Shown here piece by piece: positions 35,001-57,860 of a DNA stretch of 64,000 bases (the stretch's first letter is position 1; each line of letters opens with the position of its first letter). Position numbers and translations under genes: made by a program. The stretch comes from Daphnia pulex (Eukaryota; Arthropoda; Branchiopoda; Diplostraca; Daphniidae): the NCBI RefSeq assembly GCF_021134715.1, contig NC_060022.1:5027001-5091000 (forward strand), in the 5' to 3' direction. Under the pieces are notes generated by a model that was not told where the DNA came from, did no database searches, and saw only the letters and a program-made list of their open reading frames with translations.

Positions 35001-38000
35001 TCTACGAGAATATTTTTCTCCAAAATGCCAAGCAATGCATGCAGGCATGTCCGAGGCTGATCACGAATTCCAGGCTGCTGCAATACGGTTCTATCAAAAC
35101 ATAAAACACCGTGAAATTGCTGAAATATTAAAATTTGCATTTTTATTAAAGGGGGAAGGGAGACTTACTTGCTCAATGGAGCCTGAATACTGAAGCCAAG
35201 GAGAAAATGTGCGAAACTTGGATGGGGAAGATTAACTCCTTCACTAAGAAGATGAAGAACTACAAGTCGACATCCTTGTCCAGCATGAGGTGTTTCGCCG
35301 TCCTGATCACCTAAAACGCTAGACGAATCATGGGGGTCTTCCATCTCTAGGGCTTCAACGAATCCGTGACGAATGGCTACAAATAAAAAATAAATTAAAA
35401 TAACGAATTAGAGGGAAGATAAAAAGGTTTAAATCATTCCGAATTAAGAGTATTCATTACCTGTAGTGAGAGCAGAAGATTTGGTATACAAAGCCAGGAG
35501 TTGATTTTGGGTTGAAGGAATTGCAGCAACTCGTCGGATAATATGCAGAGCAACAAGAGCATGTTGGGGAAGATGCTGGTTTAGCGTCACTAGCTTTCCT
35601 ATGTTGACCATGTGGTCCGGCTTCCCAGTACGACTGTTAATGCCCAAAAGTAAGCTGTCCAACGTAACTACTCTGAGAGCAGAACCCAGCCGACGAATAA
35701 GTTCCAAAAATTCTTCCTGTAAAAAATGAATTATTGTTAGTTTGAAATACGTAATGCTGATCTGACATTTCCTAAGTATAGGAGTTGTATCCTCTTATTC
35801 GATACAAGAAAAGTATTTTTACCTGAAGTTGCAGTACGCGCTTTAATAACAAGAGAACATTAAGCGTTAGTGTTTCCAACTCTTCAATTCCTGGCGTGGG
35901 TGTGTAAAGATCCAAGACACGACAGCCTTCGTCCACCACATGAAGCAGGAGGCGCAAAAAGTTGGAGTCGTGCAGACATTGCACCAAAAGATGATACCCT
36001 GGTGGTTTGCACCGAATGGCATTGCCGCCTACCAGGAAAAAAAAAGCAAGCATTAAGAACAAGTTTTCTTAAAACTTAATTATGATTTACCAGACGGTAA
36101 TTCAATGTAGGAGTCCTGAAAATCATCCACACTGGGTTCGTAATTCGAGAGCAATTTTAAAAATAGCTTTACACAGGCATTTCCAATCTACAAAACGAAG
36201 TCAATGTTAAGACTTTGTTTTACAACTTTTTAAACCTAAACGAACAAACCTGCCATTTTTCCGTTTCATTGCGGTACGCCCTACCACTAAATTTCAGGAA
36301 AACGGAATCTTTAACGTAGAATAAGTAGGGATCAAATCCAGGCGTTCTATGTCCAGTTCCCAAGTTGGTTGGGATGGATATATCAGTCATCACGTCCAGT
36401 AATTTAAGAAAGGCTCTTGTGAGGGGGTATTCTTCAGCTCGAGACTCAACATCTTCCAATTCCGTGTGGAGACCTAATATTCAACCCTTTTTTTGTTTTT
36501 TACTGGGCAGGAAATTAATATAGAATTATCTTCATGCACAAACCTTTGACATTTGTTGAAACTATGCTTGTAGTTGACAAAATCTGAGCTATTTCAATGC
36601 TGTTCCACAGTGTATATGCGATGTCAGGTGACTGGGCGAAAGCTGCAAGAACCTCCATGATCTCTCCCTTCAAACTCAATGGCACAGCACAGCCTACAAT
36701 TTAGAAGATGTATTTTTCGGGTTCATTCGATAGCTATTTGCTTTTACTTACCTAAGAGTCCGATCATCACGACTAATGGTATCCATGTTGGATTCTCGGC
36801 CAAAGATATCCTGGCAACAGGGTCATGTTGGAGAACGATTCGCATTAACTTCAAAACGACCTGCAATCCCTGAACCTCCTGTGGTGTAATGCCTTTTGTG
36901 AGGGGCTTGTGGCGGTAGATGGTGTCCGGTACAGGGAGCGACTCTTGGCGCAAACTGTTAAAATATCTGTGGAGTGATGAGAAAAAGTGTTCCCAAGAGA
37001 TCAAATTGCTTTGACCGCCGTTGCTGTTTTGTTTCAGAAGGGTAAAGGCTTGGTGAGCTGCCCTCTTTCCATTTGCCAATCCGCAAAGCATGCTGGCATA
37101 AGAAATGTAGAGAGAAGGCGGTAGCAAATCCCCGGCCAAACGAATAAACTTATATAGGGCCATTTGTCGCTGAGAGACTCTGCATTAAAAAGGCGATAAG
37201 TTTTTATTTTTATTTCAAAATAAACAATAACCATATACCTGTAGTTTACTCCAGCATTGGCCATGTCACTAGACCAAAATTCAAGACACAGTTCCAGCTC
37301 TAGAGGATCCTCTCCGTACAGAACGGCGATAAAGTTAAGCAACCATTGAAAATCCAGCGGCAGGTTTGAAGGTGGCTCAAGGCCCTCTTGCTGATAGACA
37401 AAGATGTTACGTGCAACTTCATCGGCCTTATTACGAAGATCTTTGATTTTCAGGGGCATTTGAACAATTAGATCCGTCACAAGTGAATGTAATCGCCGTA
37501 AGTAAAACTCCTCTTTGTAGATATGATTTTTGGTTTGTAGTAGATGACTGAGAAAATTCAAAGCTTTTCCCTCTAACGCGACGTCTAGGATGGCTTCGTC
37601 TTCGTCAACCTGCATTTGAATTGGAGCGCAAAGTCCAGATGAAAGCGAACGGAAAGTAGCCAAAGTCACTGCCCAGGCAAGTTGAACTGAAGCTTGAAGG
37701 CCAATGTTCTTCCAAGGAAGTGGTTCTGTCAGACGCTTTTGAATAGTCGCAACAAATGCACTTTCCGAAGTGATGGGTAACAACCGGACGACGTCTTCAC
37801 TTTCTTCAGTTCTAACGATACCGCTGATATCAATAGCATACAAAAGAGCCATGAAAAGAGTGACGTTGACGTTATCGACTTGTTCGACAGATGAAAGGTA
37901 ATTCACTAGCAGCAGTGTATCGTCCCTACACAGTCCATTTTGAGCAGCCAAACAAAATACAATGTCCGCTAACGACTGCCTTATTTCAGTGAAGAAATCA

Positions 38001-38735
38001 TGAACTTGTCTAAAATAAAAAACACAAAAAATTAAAAGAAAGAAATATTAATCTTAATTGTAAACAAACCTTCTGTGTTTTGGTCCACCGAGAGCTCGGT
38101 TTTCGTGGAGCAAATTGATTTCCTTTTCAAGGTTCAGTTGACTTAACAGGGCTATGATTTGATCTACCAAACCTTTTTTCACCAATTTAACGGTGTACTC
38201 TGTTATTAAGTCAACAACTTGTTCGCTGGTGTCTACAGCCCATGAAATTCCTTTCCTTGCTTGGATGAGAATTTTTAATGAATTGACAATGGCACGTCTA
38301 GCATCATAGTACAGCAGTACTGAAATCAAACCCCTGGTTAATTCTGGATAGTAATGCATTTGCTGTTCTGCTGTGTGTAAAAGTTCAACAGCAACATTTT
38401 CGTTTAGATTAAACATATCAGAGATAATGAGTGCTTCATCCACAAACGATTGTTCAAGTGAAGCAGTCGTCTTTCTTCCAGGGAAAAGAACAGGTTCTTT
38501 GACAGATTTTAGGAGAAGGTTTCTGTCATCGAGATTTTTTGCCTGAAAATGAATTTGACTTGAGCTTAGAACACAGATTTAATCTGATTCATGAAATTAC
38601 CGGCTGTTTAAGAAGGGCAGAGAAATCTGAACGGTGATTTTTCAATGCTTTCTCCAGATTGTCTAGGCTGTTGCATTGCTGGTTATTAATTGTGTCTTCA
38701 ACCAGACTGTGGAGGTCCTTAGACTTGGTCCACAT
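32015..38735 (-). CDS. Nup205: Nuclear pore scaffold protein Nup205
   Basis: Large alpha-solenoid of the inner ring of the nuclear pore (Nup192 family), binding Nup93 and Nup35-type adaptors. About 17 exons, the first 38601-38735 (start MWTKSKDLHSLVED), the second 38070-38542, the last 32015-32092. Recognisable conserved stretches include ILIQARKGISWAVDTSEQ near the N-terminus and WLLNFIAVLYGEDPLELE, while the C-terminus ends FVQALLRRVKRLLSV. The product is helical throughout, about 2000 residues as in animals, with no membrane segment. Internal exon ends are approximate except where stated. The last intron is only 36 bases. The start codon is the first ATG and matches the family N-terminus in position. 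Its 3' end meets that of STING. I see no damage to the reading frame. Confidence 0.95.
32093..32128 (-). other. 36-base intron in Nup205
   Basis: On the minus strand the frame runs to TTA TTT CAG, then gtgtat...ccgtttag, then GTT TAT CTA CAC. Removing these 36 bases joins NSLFQ to VYLHKKGRHGFVQ and the conserved C-terminus. Left in, the frame stops at the TAG of the acceptor. Confidence 0.7.
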
Positions 38736-40673
38736 CTTTTGATTTTAAAACTTGTGACAGTTCAACCAAAAGTAAAGCTTATTTCACTAAAAAAACCTAA
38801 TAACCACAAGGGCAAAAGCTGAACGTATTCGAAACTTGGACTTCGAATTCGTCTGTGGGGAATTGTCGTGTGATAATTTTTCGTACCGGTAGTCGGTAGA
38901 TGATGCCAACGCCACCTACCATCACAGCGCCATCTATTCAAAGTAAATTCCCGCCAGTAAGAAAATTGAAACAATTGCGTTGAAATTGAAACACGATTAC
39001 CGCCAAAAACCCATTTATCTATCTATTCAATATTCGTCCATGGATTTATTGTTTTCTCAAAATAGGGTGTGGATATTTGAAAAATAAAGTAAAAACGAAT
39101 CAGCTTATTTTAAGAATGATCAGACGGTTTGTAATCAAAAGAGTAACAAGTAATATTTACAAATGAACTGCAAATTATCCTGTACACATTATCTTGTCCA
39201 CAACAGTCACGTATAACACGCACAAGAAAAAAGATTGAAAAAAAAGACCGACCACACACGAAAATGAAAAATAATAATTAATCGACAAGCACAAAAAAGT
39301 TGTTCCCTTTTATCATTATACAAAAAAGCAATGCTCTCAGCTGCTTTTTTTTGTTGTGGAGGAGTGGTGGTGGAGTTGGAGCAGAAGGAAATACGGGAAA
39401 AGTTCAGTTTCGCTCGAGAAAACATTATAAAGATGACATCGCTTTTTTTTCAGAATTTAATGACGCCCAATTTGGGAGACCGAGTCCAACGCGTCATCTC
39501 GATACAAAATAGAATAATAGCACTGAGAATTTGTTTTTTTTTTGTTGTTTTCACCTGTACAAATTACACTAATGTCATCCAACTGACTTGATAATACAGA
39601 CGCACACTTACGAAGACACGATGCGCTGTGCCACAAGTTGCCATAGACGAACACTCACACTCACTCACACATACAAAGTCGATTCTAGCAGAATTTTTCT
39701 TATAAGATAATTTTTACTTTTTAAAAAATTTTCAGTGTTCAAACAAGGTAAATGAGGAAAATATGAAGGAAGATCAGGGCGAGAATAGAGGTTTTTTTCC
39801 TTTCAATGACACGCATTCACGCACACACAAAAAAGAACTGTTGACGGTTTGATTGTGGCAAAAAATTCAAAAAAAAAAAAAAGAAACACAATAATCATAA
39901 GAGTTGGGTAGGTTGAAGTGAGGAGACGGACGTTTAGGAACGGTGGTGTCCACCTATTTGGGTATGTTTTCCTTGTTACATTTATTTACAGGATTCGCAT
40001 ATTGGGGCTCAAAATAAAGAAATGAAATCCAATCGTCAATCGCACTGCGAAGAGAGAAAAAGATATAAGGGAGGGGAGGAAATCGTAGGATTGAGCATTT
40101 TAATTTTTTTTATTTCAAAACCTCCCAAGTTTTTATTTCCTCAAATTCGAAGAACGGTGGTTTTGTTTATCGCCAGTCGTTGCCTCCTAGACGCTTTCAC
40201 CATATGTATATCTTTATAAGGTCAAAAAACACATCCAATCTTTGATGCTCTCCATAACTCGTCGTTGTGGAGTCTACTTTCTAGACTGATTTGAGATCCT
40301 GAAAAAAAAATGTCGTTCGTGATCCACAGAAAAACACCTCTTTGCCGCTTGTGTGTGCCCCGTAAAGATTTTACATGCATGTGTGATGGGAATTTGTCCA
40401 CTTTCTTTTTTCGCCATTTGAGAGAAAGGAGAAGTTTTGGTAGTGTGGTTAGGACAGAAGCGGCGGGGTCGGGATGAACGCCTTCCAAAAGATTCTGCCA
40501 ACTAACTTGCTATTGCTTGGCTCGCAGTCAAGGTCACTTAAGAATGTATAACAAACGGAGAAGAACTCAAAACAAAACAAGAGGAAGCTCCTAATACTGA
40601 ATACCCAAGCTTTTGGAAAAAGCTCTTCTCCGGATCCTAATGCTGTATGATGGGCCATGATCAAGTCCAACGA
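38736..40673. other. Nup205 promoter and CBP 3' UTR
   Basis: The upstream part (38736 to about 39000) is the presumed Nup205 promoter; it contains AATAGATGGCGC (minus strand) about 200 bases above the start codon. The rest is AT-rich with A and T runs and fits a long 3' UTR of the minus-strand CBP gene. Open frames here are short and unsupported. Confidence 0.55.
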
Positions 40674-49710
<9,037 letters not shown>

Positions 49711-52700
49711 GACTTTCTTTAGGTTAAACCAAGCACCTCTTCTGCTAAAAAAGACTCATCGCACAATCTTCCCCACCAGCAGCACATGACACTTGGACAA
49801 GTAAAGAGAGGTCATAGAGCACTCTTCTCCACAGCCATTGAGGATGTATGGATGGGAGAAAGACAAGACAGGTAAGATGCTTTCTTCCGAAATTTTCCTT
49901 TCTTCAATCAATTAAAGCGTCCAACGCGCCGGCCACTGTATTAATAAATGTTGGTGAATCACTTTGAGGGCGGTAAAACGGAGCCTTCCAGAGAGGAACT
50001 TTAGCTTCTTCCGTCGACCGTGCAGAATTCAAGCCTTCCTTCACGGCAACGGCTTTCACTTCAAAAAAAAAAAGAACAACCCCGTCCCACTGTAGTCGTC
50101 CGAGGATCTCCACAGTAGGGGTCGCCGCCAAATTTTCAATTTTTATGTAAACTTTTTTTTCGACAATATAACAATCCGTTAACAATCAGCGGCACTACCT
50201 AGCATCACGAGGTGAACGATGACGAAAATTTTCCGTTCACGATTTACTTTTTCTTCTCCTGCCACTAGATTTTCTACATTCTTCTTCAGGGACTCGAACA
50301 AAATGGCTGCTGTTGATTTCTTAGCTTGGATCTAAGGGTCCAACTCTGGTGGCCAAAGTCGTAAGTTTTAGACAATTTTTCCATCTAAATAGACGCGATA
50401 GAGATTTTTGCGATGCAATTCTCAATAATTCTTATCATTTCATTTGATTTCCTAATTTTTAATCATTATTTTCAAATATTTTGCATTCTTGAAACAAACA
50501 CAAAAATTACATGAAGTGTCAAAAAATTTTACTCAAGCTCATTATAATTCGTGAGAAGCGAATACGACGTTGTCAGGTTCTTCCTTGATTTCATTGTTGT
50601 TGAGCGCACATTTTCGATGGAACTTTCTCTGGCGCGAAAAGTTGTTCAGTTACTCTTCGATCTTCGTCATTTGCTCGCAACAAACAGCTAAAAAATAATT
50701 AGAATGGGGAACTATATGTTTGGTGAAATCTTTGGAATAAAAATGATATGGCTTCAATAAAAGTAGCTTCGTCGTTTGCCTGTAAAATTTTATTACTGGT
50801 TAAAAAATAGATGTGACAGATTTTACTTATTTGTAGATTTTGTAAATTTCAAGATTTTTACTAAAATCTTGATTAAGATATTCGATGAAAAATAAATTAT
50901 AACAGATTTGAAGCAAACGTCTTTAATGGGCAGAAATAAATTCAAGTGCGAAAGCACAGAACATTGCACACAGAATTGACACAGAATAGCGTCCACAAAT
51001 GAATCATAAATATCCGCTTAATTAAAGAAGCAGAAATCCAGCTAATCTGTAAAATATAAAAATGCACACATGAACCGCACCAGTATGAATTATTATCAAA
51101 TCAATCGTTTTTTATTTTATTTTTTAATTACTATTTTGCAAACAAGAAAAGTTTGTTGACCTTTCGTTAAAGTAGATTGATCCAGCGGAAAGTGGTATCC
51201 AATCAAATCTGTCCTGACGTGGAAGTAATAAATGACATTTTACCTCAATCGGGGTTGATTTATGTACGCAATAAGCGGTTTAAACCAGAACTTATGACTA
51301 CAACAAGCGAATTGTAAAACAACCTACTTAATAATAAAATGTTGGAAAGAACAACTTTGAAAAGGTAATACATTCGGAAAATTTACAACCAGCATATTTT
51401 CATACAGCCTTGGATTCCTCGTGAGGGTTGTAACTTACAATGCAACGTAACAGAACATTTGGAATAACATCTTCAATGTCGAATGTCAAATATTCGACTA
51501 CTGGTACAGAAAAAAAAATCTTGCTCATTCTTCGGGACTATTATTCAATTCTTGTCAAGTTACTTTCGTCTAACCGGTAATCAAAGCGATAATGCAAGAT
51601 TGACGCGATGTATTTTGAAATTTTGTAAAAGTTGAATTGAACCACTTTTTTTTTTTTATTGACTGGCATCATTTCTAGATCTTTAATCGTCAAGTTCGAA
51701 AAGCCAAAAAATAAATTGTTGAAGCAAATAATTTCCCTTCTAGAAGCCGGGTTCAGCAACCTTTCAGATGGCTCTTACCAAATGACGTCATGATCGAAGA
51801 AAGAAATGGCGGCGGCCGAAGAAGCTCTCCAGTTTTGCAAAATCATTATATCAGTCATGTATTTGTCTTGTTGTCACAACCTGACAAAAAAATATAAACA
51901 CAACACACACAACTTTTTCAAATAAGATCCTTCAGAGTTCAGACGATCCCCTGTACTTTTTTGACAAGTTGTAAAAATGTCAATTCCATTAATAATTTGC
52001 ATTTTGGTTTCTTTCTCTTACACGTTCTTATGGCAACAATATATCAACGATACAGTTTTCATAAATGTTTTCAAAACTAAAACTAATTGGTTTTATTGAC
52101 TATATTTCCCAAACTTTTTCTAAAATCTGAAATAGCCAAGTTTGACAGCCAGCAGAGTTACCAAATGGCGATGTTCCATGGAGGGAGGGGAAGGAATGTG
52201 GCAGATAGAAGGAGCGGCTGTCTGTCTTAGTCAAGACTCCTCCCACACATTCACGTGAGAATATGATGATACAAAACGTTTTTCAATTAATCTCTTTTAA
52301 ATGAGAAAATGACGAAAAGGTCTTGTCACCAAATCCATGAAGATTAGTTAACGTTTCATATTATCGAAAGTTTTGTGTTGTGGCTAGTTAGCCCCGTGTG
52401 TAAGTCGGAGGTGAGCAGATGAAAAGTGAAAATGTTACTCTGAGCCTGTATTAACTGTTTGCTTTGGCTGCCACTGTATGCACTCGCTTACCGACACTTG
52501 TGCTGAAATATAAAACTATGGTATTGTTTAATAACACTTGTCTGTTGTGATGGCTCTTATTCTAACACCGTAACTTTGTTGTTAGCATTCTAGTTCCACT
52601 GTGAAGGTCTCTAACTTCAAAATATCACCCAGAATTCACAACTGGATTTGACAACTCTTGGTTTCGTAGCCCAAAGTTGTTAAAACAGTATTGCTAACAA

Positions 52701-52988
52701 GTCATATTCTGTAGTAATGCCAACCGATGGGCTGGACCACCACAGATGGGCTGGACCGCCACAGATGTGCTGGAATGCATGTATGTGACAATAGAACAAG
52801 CTAATGCTTTCCACTCACCATTAGTAACATATACACAGATGACTTTAACCCTAGACAGTTTTCATTCAAAAAAAGTTATTCGTTGACCTTCTGTGAAGGG
52901 TCTTGCAAACCAATCAAAAATATTGAATTTTGAGAATGAGACGTATTTTTTCCCATATCTTACCCTCAACATTCAGGTTGGGAAAGTG
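49711..52988. other. Upstream regions of CBP (-) and adenylyl cyclase (+), no gene seen
   Basis: Head-to-head intergenic interval with the presumed promoters of both genes. An open minus-strand frame at 49904-50185 lacks an ATG. YY1-like AAATGGCGGC lies near 51805. AT-rich otherwise. The acceptor acattcag just before 52979 shows that the cyclase has at least one upstream leader exon. Confidence 0.55.
52726..52775. repeat. 19 bp tandem repeat, about 2.6 copies
   Basis: GATGGGCTGGACC(A/G)CCACA at 52726-52744 and 52745-52763, then a partial copy GATGTGCTGGAA. It lies about 220 bases upstream of the cyclase coding region. Confidence 0.8.
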
Positions 52989-53006
52989 ATGAGCAAAGAT
53001 GACTAA
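52989..53006 (+). promoter_or_regulatory. Upstream ORF overlapping the cyclase start
   Basis: ATG AGC AAA GAT GAC TAA begins ten bases before the cyclase ATG at 52999 and ends inside the cyclase frame. It could reduce initiation at 52999 or favour the next in-frame ATG near 53080 (AACATGTCTCGC). Confidence 0.5.
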
Positions 53007-56000
53007 CCATAGTGCAGAAAGGGTGAGAATCCACCACCGCAACATCCTTACTGCTCTGCCTCAGAGGCCGACAGTCAACATGTCTCGCCGTTCATCTTGC
53101 CGAAGCGGGAATAAGGATAACATGCGAAAGCATTCCTTGCTCTTCCACCGGGCTTCACCGTTTTGGTGGATCCCTCGCTTTGACTCGGACATCCTGGAGG
53201 GTCAATATTGGCGGAGCACGTTTCCACAAATTCGTCTACGTTTCCAGCTCGCTCTGCTCTACGTTTTCATCGTTTCGCTTTCCTGGTGTGTTTATTTCAG
53301 CGCCGTCACAATCCATCATTGGCTAGCCTTCGCCGTCTCCTGCCTTGTCATGCTATTCCTTTCTGCATTGGCTTTCTGTCTTACACTGACATCAGTTTAC
53401 CAAAATCACCATTTGCTCTTCTCCTGCCTTATGGCCATCTCCGTCTGTTTGGTGACACTTCCCGCCCATTTGACGTGCCGACATGGTACCATTATCGAAG
53501 GTGAAGTTTCTCCTGCCGGCCTACTCGCCTTGTCCATGGAGGCCCTCTTACTTATCTACACCGTAATCCCGCTACCCTTATACATGTGCATCGGTATCAG
53601 CAGTCTCTATTCCGTGGCTGTTGAGGCACTCTCCATCTTTGTGGCGTCCTGCGAGACCAATGCTGCCGCAACTCTTGTCCGAGCGTTACTTCACTTGGGC
53701 GTTCATCTTATTGGCATTCATATTTTCATTATGACTCAGGTGCGAATGCGTTGCACCTTCCTGAAAGTTGGACAGCTACTTCTCGTTCGGTTAGTGCTCG
53801 GCCAGAAAGATTATGATCAACACAATTTTATTATTCATTACCTTGTTTCTTATTATTTTTTCAGTCGAGAACTAGAAGAAGAAGCGCAATTAAAAGAAAA
53901 AATGATTCGTTCTGTTATGCCTCCAAAAGTAGCTGATTGGCTAATGAAAGACGGCCATGGAGACGATGACCTCGATGAAGACAACGACGATCGGTCTAAT
54001 GAAGACAAATATCGTGGCAGCAAGCTCTCGTCTGGAGTCAACGATCAGTTACGAACCATATTCCGTCCCTTCAACATGCATCGAATGGAAAATGTCAGCA
54101 TTCTCTTTGCTGACATAGTAGGTTTTACGCAAATGAGCTCCAACAAAACGGCAGAACAACTGGTCGGGTTGCTAAACGATTTGTTTGGTCGCTTCGACTT
54201 GCTGTGTGGTACACATGGTTGCGAAAAAATTTCAACATTGGGTGACTGCTACTACTGCGTAGCCGGTTGTCCGGAACCACGACTGGACCACGCTGGATGT
54301 TGCGTCGACATGGGCCTTAGCATGATAGAAGCTATCGGACGCTTCGATGAGGAGCGTGGTGAGAATGTTAGTATGCGAGTTGGCGTTCACACTGGCACCG
54401 TACTATGTGGTATAGTCGGCGTCAAACGATTTAAATTTGACGTTTGGTCGAATGATGTCACTTTGGCTAATCAAATGGAGTCGACAGGGAAGCCCAGTCA
54501 AGTCCACGTATCGCAGGCCACATTTGCTCTACTAGACCAACAAGCCTATTTCTCCGAGGAAGGGGCCGTCTATCACGGTTTGTTGTATACAATTGCTGAA
54601 TGAATCATTCGATTAGTTTATTTTTTGTTTTTCAATAGGTTTGAAAACTTACTTTGTTTTGGGTCGGAAAAACGATTTAAACGTTGAAGATACTACAACT
54701 GCTGAATTTTCGGCTTTGTGGTTGGATGAAACTGACCCAACGATATCTTTGCCGTCTGGTTCAGGTGTCCCTTCTCTTGTCCCAATTAGCGGAAATAACG
54801 TGAATGCTAATGCTAACAGTAAAAAAGCCAATTCACTTCCCAGTATCTTGGATATTTTGGATGAAGTGCCCACTAGTAGCGATAGCAACTGCAACTTGCC
54901 ATGCGATTCCGCCCCACTGAGATCGTCCCGCTCTGTGAGTCAGGATCGTAAAAAGAAAAATATCCACTATCATGCCCAACGTTCACAGCAGGACGAGTTA
55001 TCTCCTTTGTCTGCAGGTAAATTTTTTACAGACACACTTTTATATTAATGAAGTTCTGATGTTTTCTATTACGGCACTTTGTTAGCTCCGATGTCCGTGG
55101 AAATGCGAAGTAGCAATGCGATCGTCTGTCCAGCTGGTCAAAATGGTAGGACAGATGAATTGTCGCTCTTTCCGTCCGTTGAGTCCTTCATGAAAGCGCA
55201 AGGAGCTACTAGCACACCCAACACGTTACAGCGCAGACCAACTGCCTCTACCGCTTCACAACTTGGCACAGGCGGTATCGCTGATATGGAACGTTCACCT
55301 ACTAGTATGAGTCTGGCTCTCTACAACAAAGATGAGCTGGCAGAACTGGAGGGTGCCGTAACAGAAAATAGTGTCGGGCTTCACGCCAGCCTCAGTCGAT
55401 TCCATCAACTTCGGAAACAATCAGATTTGGCCATGATCCGGTGCATTCAAGAAGACGAGTCCCATCGTGTCTACTTTATGCGTCCGCCTTTGAGTCAGGT
55501 CACACTGTTTTTCATCGACGCTGCAATGGAAAAGGTATATCCATTAATATATTTGGTTTACATCATGAAAACTATTGTGATAAACTTGTTATTTTTTAAA
55601 AAAGGAATATCGAGCTCGAGCTCACCAACCAGACCAGCCAGGGGCTCGCTTAACATTGGCCTCGCCAACTTACAATACCTATCTGGACATCTTAGTCTCG
55701 GCCGTAACTTTTGTGCTGATTTCGGTGTCATGCTTCGTTCATTTTGAATTTTCATGGCCGTGGGGAGTCGTCTTCGTCTGGGGGGCGCTGATTTTGTTGG
55801 CGACCAGTGTCGTATTCCTACACAACTTGTGTCGCGAGGATGCAGTTGGCCGGAATTTCTTCTCCATCGTTCACAACTGGTGTACTCGCTGGTATTCGTG
55901 GCACGTCTGCGGTGCTCTGCTCATGAGCTTACCTGTCTTGGCGGTCATGTCCAACTTTGGCTGTCGAGTAGTCGAAGAGAAGGAAGAGTCCAGTCGCATA

Positions 56001-57062
56001 TTCTGGTATCTCTTTTTCTTCAGTCTGGTTCATTTTTGCAACTTTACACAACTCAACTGTTGGATGAAGAACGCCTTAGCTGCCCTGGCCGCGCTTCTCC
56101 TCATTGTCCTCGTCTCCACGCCCGTTTGTCCCTGCGATTCCATTACTCTCAACACCAATTCCAGTGGCAGCAACGACGGAATTCCCAACTATGGAGAAAC
56201 AGACTATGAGAAAACAGAGCTGGCTTTATGCTACGAGATTATTTTACACCTACTTCTGCTGCTGCTATTGGTCTGTTTCTTGAATCGAGAATTTGAAATC
56301 AGCTTCCGATTGAGTTTCCACTGTAACACAGTGGCTGCCAGGGGCAAAGCCAAAGTGCAAAATCTGAGAGATCAAGCTGATTGGTTGCTGCATAATCTAC
56401 TTCCCCCGCACGTTGTCGAGAGAATGAGAGCTCGCCCCGGTTATTCGGAAAACCACCGCCAGGCCGGCATCCTGTTCGCCAGCCTTGTCAACTTCAACGA
56501 GATGTACGACGAATCGTATCTAGGTGGGCGCGAATACTTGCGCGTTCTTAATGAGCTTATTAGTGATTTCGACGAGCTTCTTGGCCAGCCTCAGTTCAAG
56601 AATGTTGATAAAATCAAGACGATTGGTAGTACTTACATGGCCGCATCGGGATTGAACTCGGAGGTTCGTTCACGCAACTCTCACCGTCATCAGCATCTCT
56701 TCGAACTGATCGATTTTGCCCAACAGATGCAATGTGTTCTCCAAAATTTTAATCAAAATCTACTGGAATTCAACCTGATTATTCGCATCGGCTACAACTG
56801 CGGCGACGTTACGGCCGGTGTCATGACTGGAGGCATCGGAACCATGTCCAAATTGCATTACGATATTTGGGGCGATGCCGTCAACATTGCCAGTCGGATG
56901 GACTCAACTGGTGTTCATGGACGAGTTCAAACGACAGAAGCTTGCGTTCAAGTTCTAGAAGAGCGTTACAATTTTGAAAAACGGGGCACAGTCTTTGTAA
57001 AAGGCAAGAATGACATGAATGTCTATCTGTTGTGTGAAAAGAAAAAGACATGCCTGTCATAA
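52999..57062 (+). CDS. Ac13E: Membrane adenylyl cyclase, type 9 / Ac13E class
   Basis: Makes cAMP from ATP at the plasma membrane, normally under G-protein control. Exons 52999-53789, 53865-54577, 54639-55016, 55086-55534 and 55605-57062 join in frame to 1262 residues. There are two sets of six membrane helices. The C1 domain holds the metal aspartates in FADIVGFTQMSSNK and STLGDCYYCVAGCPEPR. The C2 domain holds FASLVNFNEMYDE, IKTIGSTYMAASGLN and YDIWGDAVNIASRMDSTG. The N-terminal RASPFWWIPRFDS and the RMRCTFLKVGQ segment match vertebrate ADCY9 rather than other classes, as does FLNREFEISFRL before C2. The long acidic/serine linker after C1 (about 54660-55480) is poorly conserved. The 75-base intron at 53790-53864 has no stop and keeps frame, so retention would add 25 residues. 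An alternative start is MSRRSSCRSG near 53080. Confidence 0.94.
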
Positions 57063-57860
57063 GCCTGCCCAACTGAAATCAAAGCTGCCATTTAACAAAA
57101 ACGAAGAGAACCAATTACCTCTAAATCAAGTGACCCTCACATCACGGAGGTTGTGCCATCCCGAAAGTCGTCTCTAGTTCGGCTTGTCGATTGCTAACAA
57201 TGTTTTTCTCTTGAATTAAGATGATAACAACTAACAATCGCTTGCATTACTGTTTAATGTCATTGTTTGTTATACCATTCCCTCTTAACTTCCCTCGCGT
57301 GCGCGATTGCTGTATCAATCACTAGAACTTTAATTTGTTTAGATCTGATGTGGTGTGCATGTGATCGATGTTTCTTCCAATCTCCGTCAACGAAATCGCT
57401 GCCGTGCCTTTTGAACGTTTTTTTTCTTTTCTTTCTTTTTGCCTTTTAAAATCAAAAATGAAACTATTCTGCCTTCAATGTGGTTTGTACTAAAAATAAT
57501 GCCAAACTATTTTAACCGTGTTCTTCCGTTTTACCGCGTAGTGCCGTTTGCCTGCGACCAAAAGATGTGTGTTCTTATTACAGTGATTGTTTGTAATGTA
57601 CAGGGATAAAAGATAAAGATCTGAATGAATCCCACGGCACCGATTAAACGCACGGATACTCGTGCTTTAACAAAATTTAATATCGCTGTTATTTAATCTA
57701 TTTCATTATGCGTTAAAAAATCCGAAGCCCATAACAGACAAATCGACCTACAATCCTAAGTGGCAAATATGACATCTATCAGCTCATTCCGAGCCAGTCA
57801 CTGAAATATTTTTAACTAGTAGCTTCCCTTCGTTGAGCGTAGAGCTATTTGGAGAGCCCT
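57063..57860. other. Convergent 3' UTRs of the cyclase (+) and branching enzyme (-)
   Basis: About 800 bases between two stop codons on opposite strands. T-rich runs and no supported open frame. Confidence 0.6.

Noticed and set aside
49904-50185. 93-codon minus-strand frame upstream of CBP
   Set aside because: Begins at TTG with no ATG inside, and lies in the CBP leader or promoter.
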